DNA of 64,000 bases, from the NCBI GenBank assembly GCA_044426345.1, contig JAWXUP010000002.1, positions 1-64,000 of the forward strand, read 5' to 3'. The translations under genes and the position numbers were made by a program. Shown here piece after piece: positions 17,143-25,510 of the stretch. Below the pieces are notes generated by a model. It searched no databases. It saw nothing but the letters and a program-made list of their open reading frames with translations, and had not been told where the DNA came from. This stretch comes from CAYJLC01 sp044426345. Its GTDB lineage: Bacteria; Bacillota; Clostridia; Oscillospirales; Butyricicoccaceae. Every line of letters starts with the position of its first letter. Position 1 is the first letter of the stretch.

Positions 17143-17183
17143 CATGTTATGCTCATGTTATCTCCAGAATATGGCTATGTTAT
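17143..17183 (+). promoter_or_regulatory. Direct repeats spaced 11 and 22 bp
   Basis: CATGTTAT occurs at 17143 and 17154, and TATGTTAT at 17176, so the copies lie on the same helix face. SARP-type activators bind repeats of this spacing. They follow the SARP-like gene directly; what they would control is unclear because a terminator and the mobile module come next. Confidence 0.4.
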
Positions 17184-17237
17184 TTTGGGTTGCTATTCTA
17201 AAATAGCAAAAAGCTGATAAGGCATCAATAAGGCATC

Positions 17238-17261
17238 AAAAAACTGATAGGTCAGTTTTTT
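17238..17261 (+). terminator. Terminator after the SARP-like gene
   Basis: AAAAAACTGA and TCAGTTTTTT form a perfect 10-bp stem with loop TAGG, 113 nt after the SARP stop codon. Confidence 0.75.
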
Positions 17262-17446
17262 GCACGAATTCTATAATTCAAGCCCTGTGCTTGAGTGTGC
17301 AAAAAACGGCATATCGGCATTGCAAACTGAATATCGAACAATCAAAAGAGTATGTAAGCCGACCTATATGCAGATAGGGGTTTAATGCTATGGCTCAAAG
17401 AGTTATAGACATTAAGATGGCTTCGCTTGCTATTCTTTGTGTCTTT

Positions 17447-17494
17447 AGAGCAATTACCTTTGCACATTCGTGTAAAGATAATTGCTCTTTTTTT
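17447..17494 (+). terminator. Strong terminator before the mobile module
   Basis: AGAGCAATTA at 17447-17456 pairs with TAATTGCTCT at 17479-17488, with further CTTT/AAAG pairing inside and a run of nine T. The region 17262-17446 before it has a small hairpin (TCAAGC/GCTTGA near 17280) but no convincing gene; it could encode a short RNA ending at this terminator. Confidence 0.75.
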
Positions 17495-17583
17495 ATTGTT
17501 TATACTAGCGAACCACGGTGCCGCTCTCCTCCACTTTCTGAATTTGAATCAAATCAAATTTAGAAATTATGGAGGACAGACAA

Positions 17584-18018
17584 ATGTCAGAGGAAAAAAG
17601 GTACTATCTAAGAATTGAAAAGAAACTCGTTGAAGTGTCACAGGATGTCTATAAGTTACACTATAAAACAAAACGCAGAACTTTATATCTTGAAGAACGT
17701 GATGAGGCGAATGGTGTAGTATCCTATCACTCACAAGATATGATGAATATTCTAAGCGAGGATATCACTGGTGAAGAAACACTACACGATCCATATGCAC
17801 CAACACCAGAAGATTCAGCAATCAAACATATTATGCACGAAAATTTGCATGAAGCCTTAAATCGCCTCACAGATGATGAGATGAATTTAATTCAAGCATT
17901 ATTTTTTGATGGATTATCAGAGCGAGAATGGTCTCAAAAGTGTGGCATTGCTCAAAAAACGATCAATGACAGGAAAAGGCGTATTTTGATTAAACTAAAA
18001 AAACTTATGGAAATTTAA
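17584..18018 (+). CDS. Sigma-70 region 4-like regulator of mobile element
   Basis: The start at 17584 follows TATGGAGGAC. The 144-residue protein has an N-terminal segment KRYYLRIEKKLVEVSQDVYK typical of small sigma-like proteins in clostridial integrative elements, then a helix-turn-helix like sigma region 4 (LTDDEMNLIQALFFDGLSER followed by EWSQKCGIAQKTINDRKRRI). It probably activates transcription of the element's genes. A strong terminator follows. Confidence 0.8.
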   Translation: MSEEKRYYLRIEKKLVEVSQDVYKLHYKTKRRTLYLEERDEANGVVSYHSQDMMNILSEDITGEETLHDPYAPTPEDSAIKHIMHENLHEALNRLTDDEMNLIQALFFDGLSEREWSQKCGIAQKTINDRKRRILIKLKKLMEI

Positions 18019-18034
18019 AAATAATTTCGCTCAA

Positions 18035-18074
18035 CCCCCTCACTTTTTCGGCTTATAAGTGAGGGGGTATTTTT
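18035..18074 (+). terminator. Terminator after sigma-like gene
   Basis: CCCCCTCACTT at 18035-18045 pairs with AAGTGAGGGGG at 18057-18067, followed by TATTTTTT. Confidence 0.85.
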
Positions 18075-18089
18075 TATCCACTCAATTGC

Positions 18090-18550
18090 TCTTTGAAAAT
18101 TGAATATACCATTATCAAAATACGTTAGCTTAAGGTCCCGAAAGGAAAAGCAATGTGAGTAGCACGCCAAGACTACCTGCAAGCGAAAGCTTGTCAAATC
18201 GATAGCATCAAAGGTACGAGCGATAACTGTGAAACCTCAAAAACAATCTGTGATGGATTGTGTTGCAATAATCCCTTAAGCCTATAATGATACTCCTGCC
18301 CAGCCACAGCCCCTCTTAGTCGAGGGATCACGCAATGGGGGCAGCCGGTGGAGAACCCAGCGGAGGTGAAATTCCTGTGATGAAGTCTAATCAGCTTCAG
18401 TTTTGATAATGCCGTGCTTCGGATGTCGTGGACAAGTACAGCAAATTATAAAAATGATTTAATTTCAGAAAGTGGGGATTTGCAGCGATACGCATTACAT
18501 CAAAAGTAAAGCGATTAAAACTGCAAGTCCCTACCATTGTGAAATTAAGT
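18090..18550 (+). ncRNA. Candidate large structured RNA upstream of mazF
   Basis: About 460 nt without a good reading frame, visibly richer in G and C than its surroundings, with many nested stems. Examples are CAAGC-GAAA-GCTTG (18180-18193), ACAATC/GATTGT (18243-18261), CTGCCC/GGGCAG (18296-18344) enclosing CCCTC/GAGGG (18311-18326), TGAAG/CTTCA (18381-18399), and a long terminal stem pairing TTAATTTCA and TGGGGATTTGCAG (18459-18485) with CTGCAAGTCCCTA (18521-18533) and TGAAATTAA (18540-18548). GAAA tetraloops are typical of large folded RNAs. The last stem ends 5 nt before the ribosome site of mazF. I cannot assign it to a known RNA class. Confidence 0.6.
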
Positions 18551-18568
18551 GTGAAAGGAGTTAATAAA

Positions 18569-18898
18569 ATGAAACGTGGAGAAATATACTATGCAAACCT
18601 TGACCCAGTGGTAGGATCGGAGCAAGGTGGTGTGCGCCCTACTGTCATCCTACAAAATGATATCGGAAACTACTATAGTCCTACTGTGATTGTAGCAACT
18701 ATCACCAGTAGACAAAAATGTCCCCTCCCCACTCACGTACATATTGGCGAAGTAATTGGATTAACTGCTAAATCATATATCCAGTTGGAGCAAGTTAAAA
18801 CCATTGATAAATCACGTGTCTTAGAGTATGTAGGACACTTAAACGATACGCAATTAGCAAAAATGAATGAGGCACTGAAAATCAGTGTTAGTCTATAG
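18569..18898 (+). CDS. mazF: MazF/PemK-type endoribonuclease toxin
   Basis: The start at 18569 follows AAAGGAG. The 109-residue protein has the MazF pattern: MKRGEIYYANLDPVVGSEQG, GVRPTVILQND, VIVATITSRQ, and SYIQLEQVKTIDKSRV. MazF proteins are mRNA interferases kept in check by an antitoxin, usually encoded directly upstream. Here the upstream gene is not MazE-like, and the ~460-nt structured stretch occupies the place of the antitoxin. Within an element such a toxin would help maintenance. The final stem of the RNA-like region is close enough to affect translation. Confidence 0.85.
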   Translation: MKRGEIYYANLDPVVGSEQGGVRPTVILQNDIGNYYSPTVIVATITSRQKCPLPTHVHIGEVIGLTAKSYIQLEQVKTIDKSRVLEYVGHLNDTQLAKMNEALKISVSL

Positions 18899-18909
18899 GA
18901 GGAAAATAT

Positions 18910-19128
18910 ATGTTCATGATAGCCGAGCTTGAAGAAATGGCGAGAAAAGCAGAAAAAGAAAAAGTTATTACCGGTAACGAAGATAAACAGGAAGTGGAGT
19001 ATAAGCGTTCTCTTAAAATGCTTAAAATTCTTCTTCGCCGAGGTATTATAGATGATGTTGAATATGCCCAGATAGATGCACTTAATAGGGAGAGTTTTTC
19101 TCCACACCTAAAGGAAGTATATGTGTAA
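18910..19128 (+). CDS. Small charged protein downstream of mazF
   Basis: The 72-residue protein is highly charged, with a likely coiled N-terminal part (ELEEMARKAEKEKVITGNED) and a second helix pair (LKMLKILLRRGIIDDVEYAQ) resembling a SHOCT-like motif. It starts 11 nt after mazF behind TAGGAGGAAAA. It could be an unusual antitoxin or an accessory of the recombinases; neither is shown by the sequence. Confidence 0.65.
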   Translation: MFMIAELEEMARKAEKEKVITGNEDKQEVEYKRSLKMLKILLRRGIIDDVEYAQIDALNRESFSPHLKEVYV

Positions 19129-19188
19129 AAACACTAGCTATTAGTTATGTTATAGGGTATTGTTGCTTGTAGAAAGGAGTGAAAAGAA

Positions 19189-20766
19189 ATGGAAAAAATA
19201 GTACAAACCATTCAGCCTGTAAGAAAGAAAATTTTACAGGAATTAAAACCAAAACTTAAAGTTTGCGCCTACTGTCGTGTCAGTACCGATAGTACCAAAC
19301 AGCACAAGTCATACCTTGCACAAGCACAGCATTACGAGTCTTATATCCAAGCTAATGATGAGTGGGAATTTATTGGCATCTATGCAGACGAAAGTAGTGG
19401 TACGAAAGTAAAGAATCGTGATGATTTTAGCAGAATGATACGAGATTGTGAAAGAGGTAAAATAGACCTCATCATCACAAAATCTATCACGAGGTTTGCA
19501 AGAAACACCGTAGACCTTATCGATACGGTACGGAATTTAAAAGCGATGGGTATAGATGTCTACTTCGAAAAAGAAAATATCAGCACCCTATCTACCCAAA
19601 GCGAATTGATGATAAGCATACTCAGCTCCCTCGCTCAAAGAGAATCTGAGAATATCTCTGAAAACTCAAAATGGAGTACCCAAAAGAGATTTAGAGATGG
19701 CACATTCCGAGTAGCTTGTGTTGCTTACGGATACACCAAGGATGAAAATGGCGAGATTATCATTCACGAGGAAGAATGCAAAATAGCACGCAGAATTTTT
19801 GATGAATACCTCTCTGGCCAAGGTTGCTACTTAATCGCCAAAGGCTTGAATCAAGATGATATCCCAGTGATCAGAGATGCCGAACAATGGAATGAAAATG
19901 TAGTAAAAGAAATTCTACAAAATCCCATTTATCAAGGAGAGCTTGTACTGCAAAAGACCTACACTACAGAAGGTGTGCCATTTATCAAAAAGAAAAACAA
20001 AGGTGAGCTTCCAATGTATAGCATTAAGGAAAACCACGAAGCTATCGTATCAGAAAAAGAGTTTAAAGCTGTACAGGAAATCTTTGAATACAGACGAAAA
20101 CAAGCAAAGATAGATGGCAGTGGCAAAAATCAGAACCTATATGAATTTAGTGGCAATCTCATCTGCAAACAATGTGGCAGTAGCTTCCGTAGACAAAAAA
20201 TCTATATCGGAAAGCCTTATGAAAAGGTGCAATGGTGTTGCCAAACCCATATATCTCATATCGAGAGATGTGATTTAAAAGCAGTGCGAGATGATGTCAT
20301 CAAAAATGCGTTCCATATCATGTGGAATAAGCTAGTAAGCAATCACGAGGAAATCCTAAACCCAATGCTTGCCTCTCTCAAACAACTAAGAATGAGCGAA
20401 GATGAGCAAAATAGACTGACAGAACTAAAAAACAAAATATCGGAATTAAATGAGCAGAGTCATATCCTAAGTAGAGTAGCATCGAAAGGATATATGGACT
20501 CTGCTCTTTTTATATCTGAACAAACTGCTATCAATGTGCAAGTGGCTGAGTGTAAAAAAGAGATGGATCAGATAGCCGATGAAAGCGCCTATGAAACTGA
20601 AATCGCAGGCACATTAAGGATACTGCAAATTATACGCTACAACCCACTGGTGCAGATGGAATACCAAGAGGAACTATTCAAGGCAGTCGTAGATAAAGTT
20701 TATATCGGCAAAGACATTACGTTCAAACTAATTAACGGCCTAGAGCTTACAGAAGAATTGAGGTGA
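19189..20766 (+). CDS. Large serine recombinase 1
   Basis: The 525-residue protein has an N-terminal resolvase domain with the nucleophile in CAYCRVSTDS (Ser32), the catalytic arginine region TKSITRFARNTVD, a recombinase domain (residues ~170-280), a zinc ribbon (CKQCGSSFRRQK with WCCQ and a later Cys), and a coiled coil (about 390-470). It should cut and exchange DNA at att sites. It is first in a three-gene operon; the next start is 4 nt after its stop. Confidence 0.9.
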   Translation: MEKIVQTIQPVRKKILQELKPKLKVCAYCRVSTDSTKQHKSYLAQAQHYESYIQANDEWEFIGIYADESSGTKVKNRDDFSRMIRDCERGKIDLIITKSITRFARNTVDLIDTVRNLKAMGIDVYFEKENISTLSTQSELMISILSSLAQRESENISENSKWSTQKRFRDGTFRVACVAYGYTKDENGEIIIHEEECKIARRIFDEYLSGQGCYLIAKGLNQDDIPVIRDAEQWNENVVKEILQNPIYQGELVLQKTYTTEGVPFIKKKNKGELPMYSIKENHEAIVSEKEFKAVQEIFEYRRKQAKIDGSGKNQNLYEFSGNLICKQCGSSFRRQKIYIGKPYEKVQWCCQTHISHIERCDLKAVRDDVIKNAFHIMWNKLVSNHEEILNPMLASLKQLRMSEDEQNRLTELKNKISELNEQSHILSRVASKGYMDSALFISEQTAINVQVAECKKEMDQIADESAYETEIAGTLRILQIIRYNPLVQMEYQEELFKAVVDKVYIGKDITFKLINGLELTEELR

Positions 20767-20770
20767 GAAG

Positions 20771-21697
20771 ATGCAAACACATATGCCAATCGGCTATAAG
20801 ATGATAAACGGAAAAATAGTTATTGATGAGGTGAAGTCGAAAACGGTGCTCAAGATTTTCAATGAGTATGTAGGTGGAAAAACCATACTTGCCCTATCCA
20901 AAGAGCTAACAGCAAACCAAGTACCAAATGCTAGTAATAAAACGAATTGGACACACGGAGCTGTCGGTAGAATAATGGATAACGTGAAATACTTAGGAGA
21001 TGACATTCACCCAAAACTAATTGACAAAGAGTTATTTGATAAAGCGGCCGAAAGACGAACCCACAGAATCAAAAAGTTAGGTAGAGAATTTTCGCACAAC
21101 AGCTTCCAAAATGAAAATGTATTTTCAAACAAAGTCTACTGTGGAACCTGTGGTGATGTATATCGAATTTATGTAGAACACAGTGGTAAGCCTTATGAAA
21201 AGAGATACTGGAAGTGCAAAAAGTACATATACCAAAACAGAGCCTTGTGTAAAAACCTATTTTATACCAAAGAAGAATTGACCGAGATATCCATAAAGGC
21301 AATTAACATGGTAATTGCAAATCCCCAATTATTGGATCAAAAACCAATGGAATATAAGCCTAGAAAAAGCAATGAGCTTGTAGAGGTAGAACAAGAAATT
21401 GAGAAACTGGAAGAAGATGAGCAGTTTGCATCCCCTACACTAAAAGACCTAATCTTCAAACGAGCTGTACTGACCTATAACGAATCTAAAATAAACAGCT
21501 ACGAAGTACATACCGATATCATCAAAGAGGTGCTAACAGGCACTGAACCACTCACAGAGCTTGATGAAGAAGTCTTCAGTCAAATCGTAGATAGAATCAC
21601 CATCTATGAAGATGGCAAGGTGCAAGTGAGATTTATAAATGGAGTTACTATAACAGAGCAAAAACGCAGAAAGGAAGATAGCAATGGCAGTAGCTAA
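20771..21697 (+). CDS. Recombinase-like protein lacking the catalytic domain
   Basis: The 308-residue protein begins directly in the recombinase domain (PIGYKMINGKIVIDEVKSKT, then TILALSKELTANQVPN), followed by a zinc ribbon (VYCGTCGDVYR, WKCKK, LCKNLF) and a short C-terminal helical part. The resolvase domain with the catalytic serine is absent, yet the gene is intact and has its own ribosome site (AGGTGAGA), so it is likely a designed DNA-binding accessory or directionality partner. Its 3' end overlaps the next gene by 14 nt. Confidence 0.8.
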   Translation: MQTHMPIGYKMINGKIVIDEVKSKTVLKIFNEYVGGKTILALSKELTANQVPNASNKTNWTHGAVGRIMDNVKYLGDDIHPKLIDKELFDKAAERRTHRIKKLGREFSHNSFQNENVFSNKVYCGTCGDVYRIYVEHSGKPYEKRYWKCKKYIYQNRALCKNLFYTKEELTEISIKAINMVIANPQLLDQKPMEYKPRKSNELVEVEQEIEKLEEDEQFASPTLKDLIFKRAVLTYNESKINSYEVHTDIIKEVLTGTEPLTELDEEVFSQIVDRITIYEDGKVQVRFINGVTITEQKRRKEDSNGSS

Positions 21698-23339
21698 GAA
21701 GAATGTGGCAATCATACCACCACAAATGAAATATGATAAGAGTATCAAAGCAGAAAAGAAAAAACTCAGAGTAGCAGCCTACTGCCGTGTCAGTACCCTA
21801 CTAGAACAACAAGAAAACAGCTACGAAACACAAGTAGAACACTTTACCAATAAAATCAATCAAAACCCAAACTGGACTCTCGCCGGAATTTTTGCTGACG
21901 AGGGCAAAAGTGCAACAGGAACTGCACATCGTGATAACTTCAATCTGATGATACAGGCTTGCATGGATGGTGAAATCGACATGGTGCTAACTAAATCAGT
22001 ATCAAGATTTGCAAGAAATACAGTTGACTGCCTTGAAAATATCAGAAAGCTAAAAGAAAAGCGAATCCCCATCATCTTCGAAAAAGAAGGTGTCAATACG
22101 ATGGATGGTGCTGGTGAACTGCTCATCACCATATTATCTAGCCAAGCACAAGAAGAAAGCCGAAACATCAGCGAGAATACAAGATGGGGTGTTATCAGAA
22201 GGTTTGAAAATGGTATCGTACAAGTCAACCATAACAAATTCTTGGGATTCACCAAAGATGAAGATGGCAACCTAGTAATAGTCCCGGAAGAAGCCAAACT
22301 CATAAGAAGAATATACCGAGAATACTTAGAGGGTAGAAGTTTACTAAGCATAGCAAGAGGTCTGCAAGCAGATGGTATTAAGACCGTCACAGGCAAAGAT
22401 AAATGGCATGAATCGGTGCTAGAAAAGATACTGCAAAATGAAAAAATGATGGGTGCAGCCCTTATGCAAAAGACCTACACAGAGGACTTCCTCACTAAGA
22501 AGCGAGTGAAAAACGATGGTCATGTACAGCAATATTTTATAGAGCATAACCATGAACCAATCATACCAAGGGAGATATTCTTCGAGGTACAGGCTGAACG
22601 ACAACGACGAGCCAACTCAAATAAGGCTGCGGTCACTAGAAAGAAGAAAAGACAAGAGCAAGTAGAACGAAGCCGACACAGCTCCAAATTCGTGCTAACC
22701 AACCTAATGGTATGCGAATGTGGACACTCCTATCGCAGACAGATATGGACGAAGTATGGTCAGAAGAACCCAGTGTGGAGATGCGAGGACAGGCTGAAAC
22801 TGGGCAAGAAATCAAAGTGCCAAGCATCACCTACCATACGAGAAGAAGTCCTTCACAGAGCCATTATGACAGCCGTAAACACCGTAGTAGACGATGCTGA
22901 TGGCATGATAAGCATACTCAGAGAGAATGTCATAAGAGTCATAGGAAATTACACACCGACCGAATCCACTGGGAGATATGACGAGCAGATAAGCAAGCTT
23001 CAAAAAGAGATGCTAACACTCATAGAAGAAAATGCAAAACAAGGTGCTGTCAGCGAAGAATTTGATGAGGTATATAAAAAGCTATCAGAGGAAATCGAAA
23101 ACCTCAAGCAAGCTAAAATCGAAGATATCAGAAAACAAAGCAAGGCTGATCAATTCGAATCTCGCATAAATGAGGTAGATAAACTGGTAGGCACAGTAAA
23201 CCCAGAAATCAGAGAGTTTGATGAAGAACTGGTCAAAAGACTAATCCAAGGCATCAAAGTACATCGCAATATGAAGCTGACCATACAGTTCCATTCTGGA
23301 ATCATCATAGAGCAGAAGATTGATGATGAGGAATGGTAG
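21684..23339 (+). CDS. Large serine recombinase 2
   Basis: The 551-residue protein has the catalytic motif AAYCRVSTLL (Ser37), the conserved TKSVSRFARNTVD, a recombinase domain, a zinc ribbon (VCECGHSYRRQ with WRCED and KCQ), and a long coiled coil (about 430-510). It is an intact catalytic recombinase distinct from the first one. AAGGAAG precedes the start inside the previous gene. Two different catalytic recombinases together may act as a heteromeric integration/excision pair. Confidence 0.9.
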   Translation: MAVAKKNVAIIPPQMKYDKSIKAEKKKLRVAAYCRVSTLLEQQENSYETQVEHFTNKINQNPNWTLAGIFADEGKSATGTAHRDNFNLMIQACMDGEIDMVLTKSVSRFARNTVDCLENIRKLKEKRIPIIFEKEGVNTMDGAGELLITILSSQAQEESRNISENTRWGVIRRFENGIVQVNHNKFLGFTKDEDGNLVIVPEEAKLIRRIYREYLEGRSLLSIARGLQADGIKTVTGKDKWHESVLEKILQNEKMMGAALMQKTYTEDFLTKKRVKNDGHVQQYFIEHNHEPIIPREIFFEVQAERQRRANSNKAAVTRKKKRQEQVERSRHSSKFVLTNLMVCECGHSYRRQIWTKYGQKNPVWRCEDRLKLGKKSKCQASPTIREEVLHRAIMTAVNTVVDDADGMISILRENVIRVIGNYTPTESTGRYDEQISKLQKEMLTLIEENAKQGAVSEEFDEVYKKLSEEIENLKQAKIEDIRKQSKADQFESRINEVDKLVGTVNPEIREFDEELVKRLIQGIKVHRNMKLTIQFHSGIIIEQKIDDEEW

Positions 23340-23357
23340 TAAGAATAGGTAGAGAAA

Positions 23358-23379
23358 GACAGGGTTCGCCCTGTCTTTT
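23358..23379 (+). terminator. Terminator of recombinase operon
   Basis: GACAGGG and CCCTGTC form a perfect 7-bp stem with loop TTCG, followed by TTTT, 19 nt after the last recombinase stop. Confidence 0.8.
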
Positions 23380-23467
23380 GCGTTGACAAAATAAGTTTTT
23401 GAGCATATACTGATATAGTATATCATGGGATAATAAGACATAATCCACCAAAAAGCAAAAAACACAT

Positions 23468-23496
23468 TTGACAAATAAGAAAATCTATGTTAATAT
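23468..23496 (+). promoter_or_regulatory. Sigma-A promoter of upstream abi RNA
   Basis: TTGACA at 23468-23473, a 17-nt spacer, and TAATAT at 23491-23496. Transcription should start near 23503, directly at the small RNA element. Confidence 0.75.
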
Positions 23497-23502
23497 ATAG
23501 TT

Positions 23503-23584
23503 AACCGTAGGAAGGCAAGGGTAATGCCTGATTCCAAGTATTCCATTAGCGGGATTAAGAATGGTATACCATTCTTTTTTTTAT
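23503..23584 (+). ncRNA. Small RNA element upstream of Abi_2 gene
   Basis: The element starts just after a consensus promoter. It folds as GGAA (23510-23513) with TTCC (23541-23544) enclosing AGGC/GCCT around a GGGTAA loop, then a perfect terminator, AAGAATGG-TATA-CCATTCTT (23557-23576), with an eight-T run. A related copy follows the gene at 24580-24660; 32 of the first 40 nt are identical. It resembles in position and build the abiF-associated RNA motif known from bioinformatic work, which I name from memory. Confidence 0.7.
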
Positions 23585-23599
23585 TTTAGAGGATAAATT

Positions 23600-24550
23600 A
23601 TGATGAATCAAGATCAACCAATAACTCTTGACTCACAAGCAGAGTTAATGAGGAAGTATATAGTCTTTCAAAGAAAAACTCGTGTAAAGAAGTTACTGCT
23701 TTATACGGGGTATTTTAGGTTGAGTAGATATGGAAAATATCTACTATCATTTACAAATGAAATGAAAGCAAAACCTGAACAATCACTACTATTTGATGTA
23801 TATAATTTTGATGTAGAACTTAGAAAATTGTTTTTTAATTATTCTAAAAAGGCAGAAATTCAATTTAAAAGTCACTTATCAAATGCTATCGCTTTGAAAA
23901 CAAGTGATGATATATTTTACTTAAACAAAGCATATTATACTGATACCAAAGGTGACAATGACAAGAATAAAAGAATATCAAACAGAAAATTTTTCACTAC
24001 TAAATTTTTTAAAAATATTCAAAACCAAGAAAAAGAATTGCGTCAAAATGTAGTTAAGTATCCTGAACTTAAAGAATACAGAGTTGGAGGTTCTCGCTCG
24101 AAAAAGAAAATTCCATGCTGGGCAGCCTTTTCCTATTTCGAATTTGGAATGGTGACTAACATATATTCCTTTTTACGAGGCGATCTAAGGAAAGAAGTTC
24201 TTCGGTATGGATATTCTAAGCCTAAGTATGGCAAAGAAGTAACTAAGCAAATGGATACGTGGCTAGATGCTATTAGGAATTTAAGAAATGTCTGTGCTCA
24301 CCATAATATATTAATAGGTAAAACATCATCCATAGTATTGCCTACTTATGATGATGAAAATATTTTAGTTGCAAATACAGACTTATTTTCTAGAATGTAT
24401 GCATTAAAGAAAATTTTAAATGATAATGATGGCAAGGCACTAAAAAAGGATCTTGCTAAAGTTATTGGAAAAGCTAAATTTGATATTTACTTATTTGAGA
24501 TATTACCTAGAGATTGGGAAAACAGATATGATAGAATAAATAAGCTATAG
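23600..24550 (+). CDS. Abi_2 (AbiD/AbiF-type) HEPN abortive infection protein
   Basis: The 316-residue protein matches the Abi_2 family: LRKYIVFQ-like N-terminal helices, LLLYTGYFRLSRYGKYLLSF, and near the C-terminus LRNVCAHHN. The R-x4-H arrangement (Arg229, His234) is the RNase motif of HEPN proteins. The family gives phage resistance by cell shutdown, probably through RNA cleavage. AGAGG lies 7 nt before the ATG at 23600. The gene sits between two related, terminator-ended RNA elements, which makes an RNA-controlled toxin likely. Confidence 0.85.
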   Translation: MMNQDQPITLDSQAELMRKYIVFQRKTRVKKLLLYTGYFRLSRYGKYLLSFTNEMKAKPEQSLLFDVYNFDVELRKLFFNYSKKAEIQFKSHLSNAIALKTSDDIFYLNKAYYTDTKGDNDKNKRISNRKFFTTKFFKNIQNQEKELRQNVVKYPELKEYRVGGSRSKKKIPCWAAFSYFEFGMVTNIYSFLRGDLRKEVLRYGYSKPKYGKEVTKQMDTWLDAIRNLRNVCAHHNILIGKTSSIVLPTYDDENILVANTDLFSRMYALKKILNDNDGKALKKDLAKVIGKAKFDIYLFEILPRDWENRYDRINKL

Positions 24551-24579
24551 TTGCATATACTAATGTTGTACTATATGTA

Positions 24580-24660
24580 CCATCGGAAGGCATGGGTAAG
24601 GCCTGTAACCAAATATTCCGTGTTGGGAGATGCAAAACTATATGTTTTGCATCTTTTTTT
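24580..24660 (+). ncRNA. Second copy of the abi-associated RNA element
   Basis: CCATCGGAAGGCATGGGTAA at 24580 begins a copy of the upstream element, with the same GGAA/TTCC and AGGC/GCCT pairing and a terminator, AGATGCAAAAC-TATAT-GTTTTGCATCT, plus seven T. The terminator stem has a different sequence from the upstream copy but the same form, which supports selection on structure. A weak promoter (TTGCAT at 24551, N17, TATGTA) lies upstream. Confidence 0.7.
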
Positions 24661-25510
24661 ATTTAGTGATATAACTCTGTATATATCTTCTACCAATGTT
24701 TACACCTTGCCAAAATTCACTTTGAAGTAGGTTTACCATCAAGATAGTTGTATGGAATAAAGCCTTCAATGCCCTATGTCATTGAAAGTTTTATTCTGTA
24801 TAATTTCAAAAGAAGTTTGCAGAAACAGTCTTTTTTGAAAAATCAAAAATGAAACTTTTTACAAAAATCGGAGGTCACTCCAAGGGATTAGTGCCACCAA
24901 GTGACATTCTAAACCACCGTTCAAGGCATTGTGAGAGTGTAGCACTGTTGATACGTGAATAAAGAGTAAAAACAATAAAATATAGTAGATAAGACATGAG
25001 TTTAGTTAGAAAGCACTAAGCTTGTGTCTTTTTGTATTAAATAATAAATAGAAATAGAGTGTGCTCTAGCCCATATTTTTTTCAATAGACGCACTTATAT
25101 TGAATTGAGAATCTGGGAGTTAAAGTATTGTAATTTAACTGTAGAAAATGTGTCAAATTCAGCCTGAAAAAGTGATTAATTTACATATAGAAATATATGT
25201 TTTGAACATTTGTTACTATTTTGTTGAAAATCACTAAAATTTTTTAAATTACATTCTAGATATAGGAATTAAGTCATATTATATTTTATATAAATCAGAG
25301 TATATATAATTTTTAGAAAATTTCAGTTCAGTTTTTCACATTTGTGCATAAACTGGAATTAAGCATCTTTTCTGCTTAAAATACATAATAAAGTTAAGAA
25401 TATTTATCTAAAAATATACAAATAAACTAAAAAAATGAATAATATATAAATATAAAATTAATTAAATTTATGTTAAATATTAAAAATTTGCAAAAAAATG
25501 AATTTTTTTG
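24661..25510. other. AT-rich stretch with possible gene remnant
   Basis: About 850 nt without a convincing gene. From 24849 to 24950 a short plus-strand frame ends with LNHRSRHCESVALLIRE and a stop; it looks like the tail of a broken protein, perhaps an RNA methyltransferase of the RlmD type, but this is weak. The rest, up to the promoter at 25511, is extremely AT-rich and shows nothing I can name. Confidence 0.35.
24991..25036 (+). terminator. Stem-loop terminator
   Basis: AAGACATGAGTTTAGT pairs, with some G-U pairs, with ACTAAGCTTGTGTCTT at 25015-25030, followed by TTTTG. Confidence 0.55.

Larger units (their letters stand above)
17584..23339 (+). mobile_element. Serine-recombinase mobile module (ends not determined)
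   Basis: A sigma-like gene, a folded RNA-like region, mazF, a small gene and three tandem serine recombinase genes on one strand form a self-contained integration module. No conjugation, mobilisation or replication genes are present, so it may be a relic of a larger element or a minimal one. I could not identify att repeats; the left end should lie between 17126 and 17584 and the right end between 23339 and about 25050. Confidence 0.6.

Noticed and set aside
17126..17569. Left attachment site of the mobile module
   Set aside because: No direct repeat shared with the right side could be found by eye.
18090..18550. Group II or group I intron
   Set aside because: I see no domain V-like hairpin, no intron-encoded protein and no clear group I core; GAAA loops alone are not enough.
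21860..22396. 178-codon minus-strand frame opposite the third recombinase
   Set aside because: Antisense shadow of a conserved recombinase domain.
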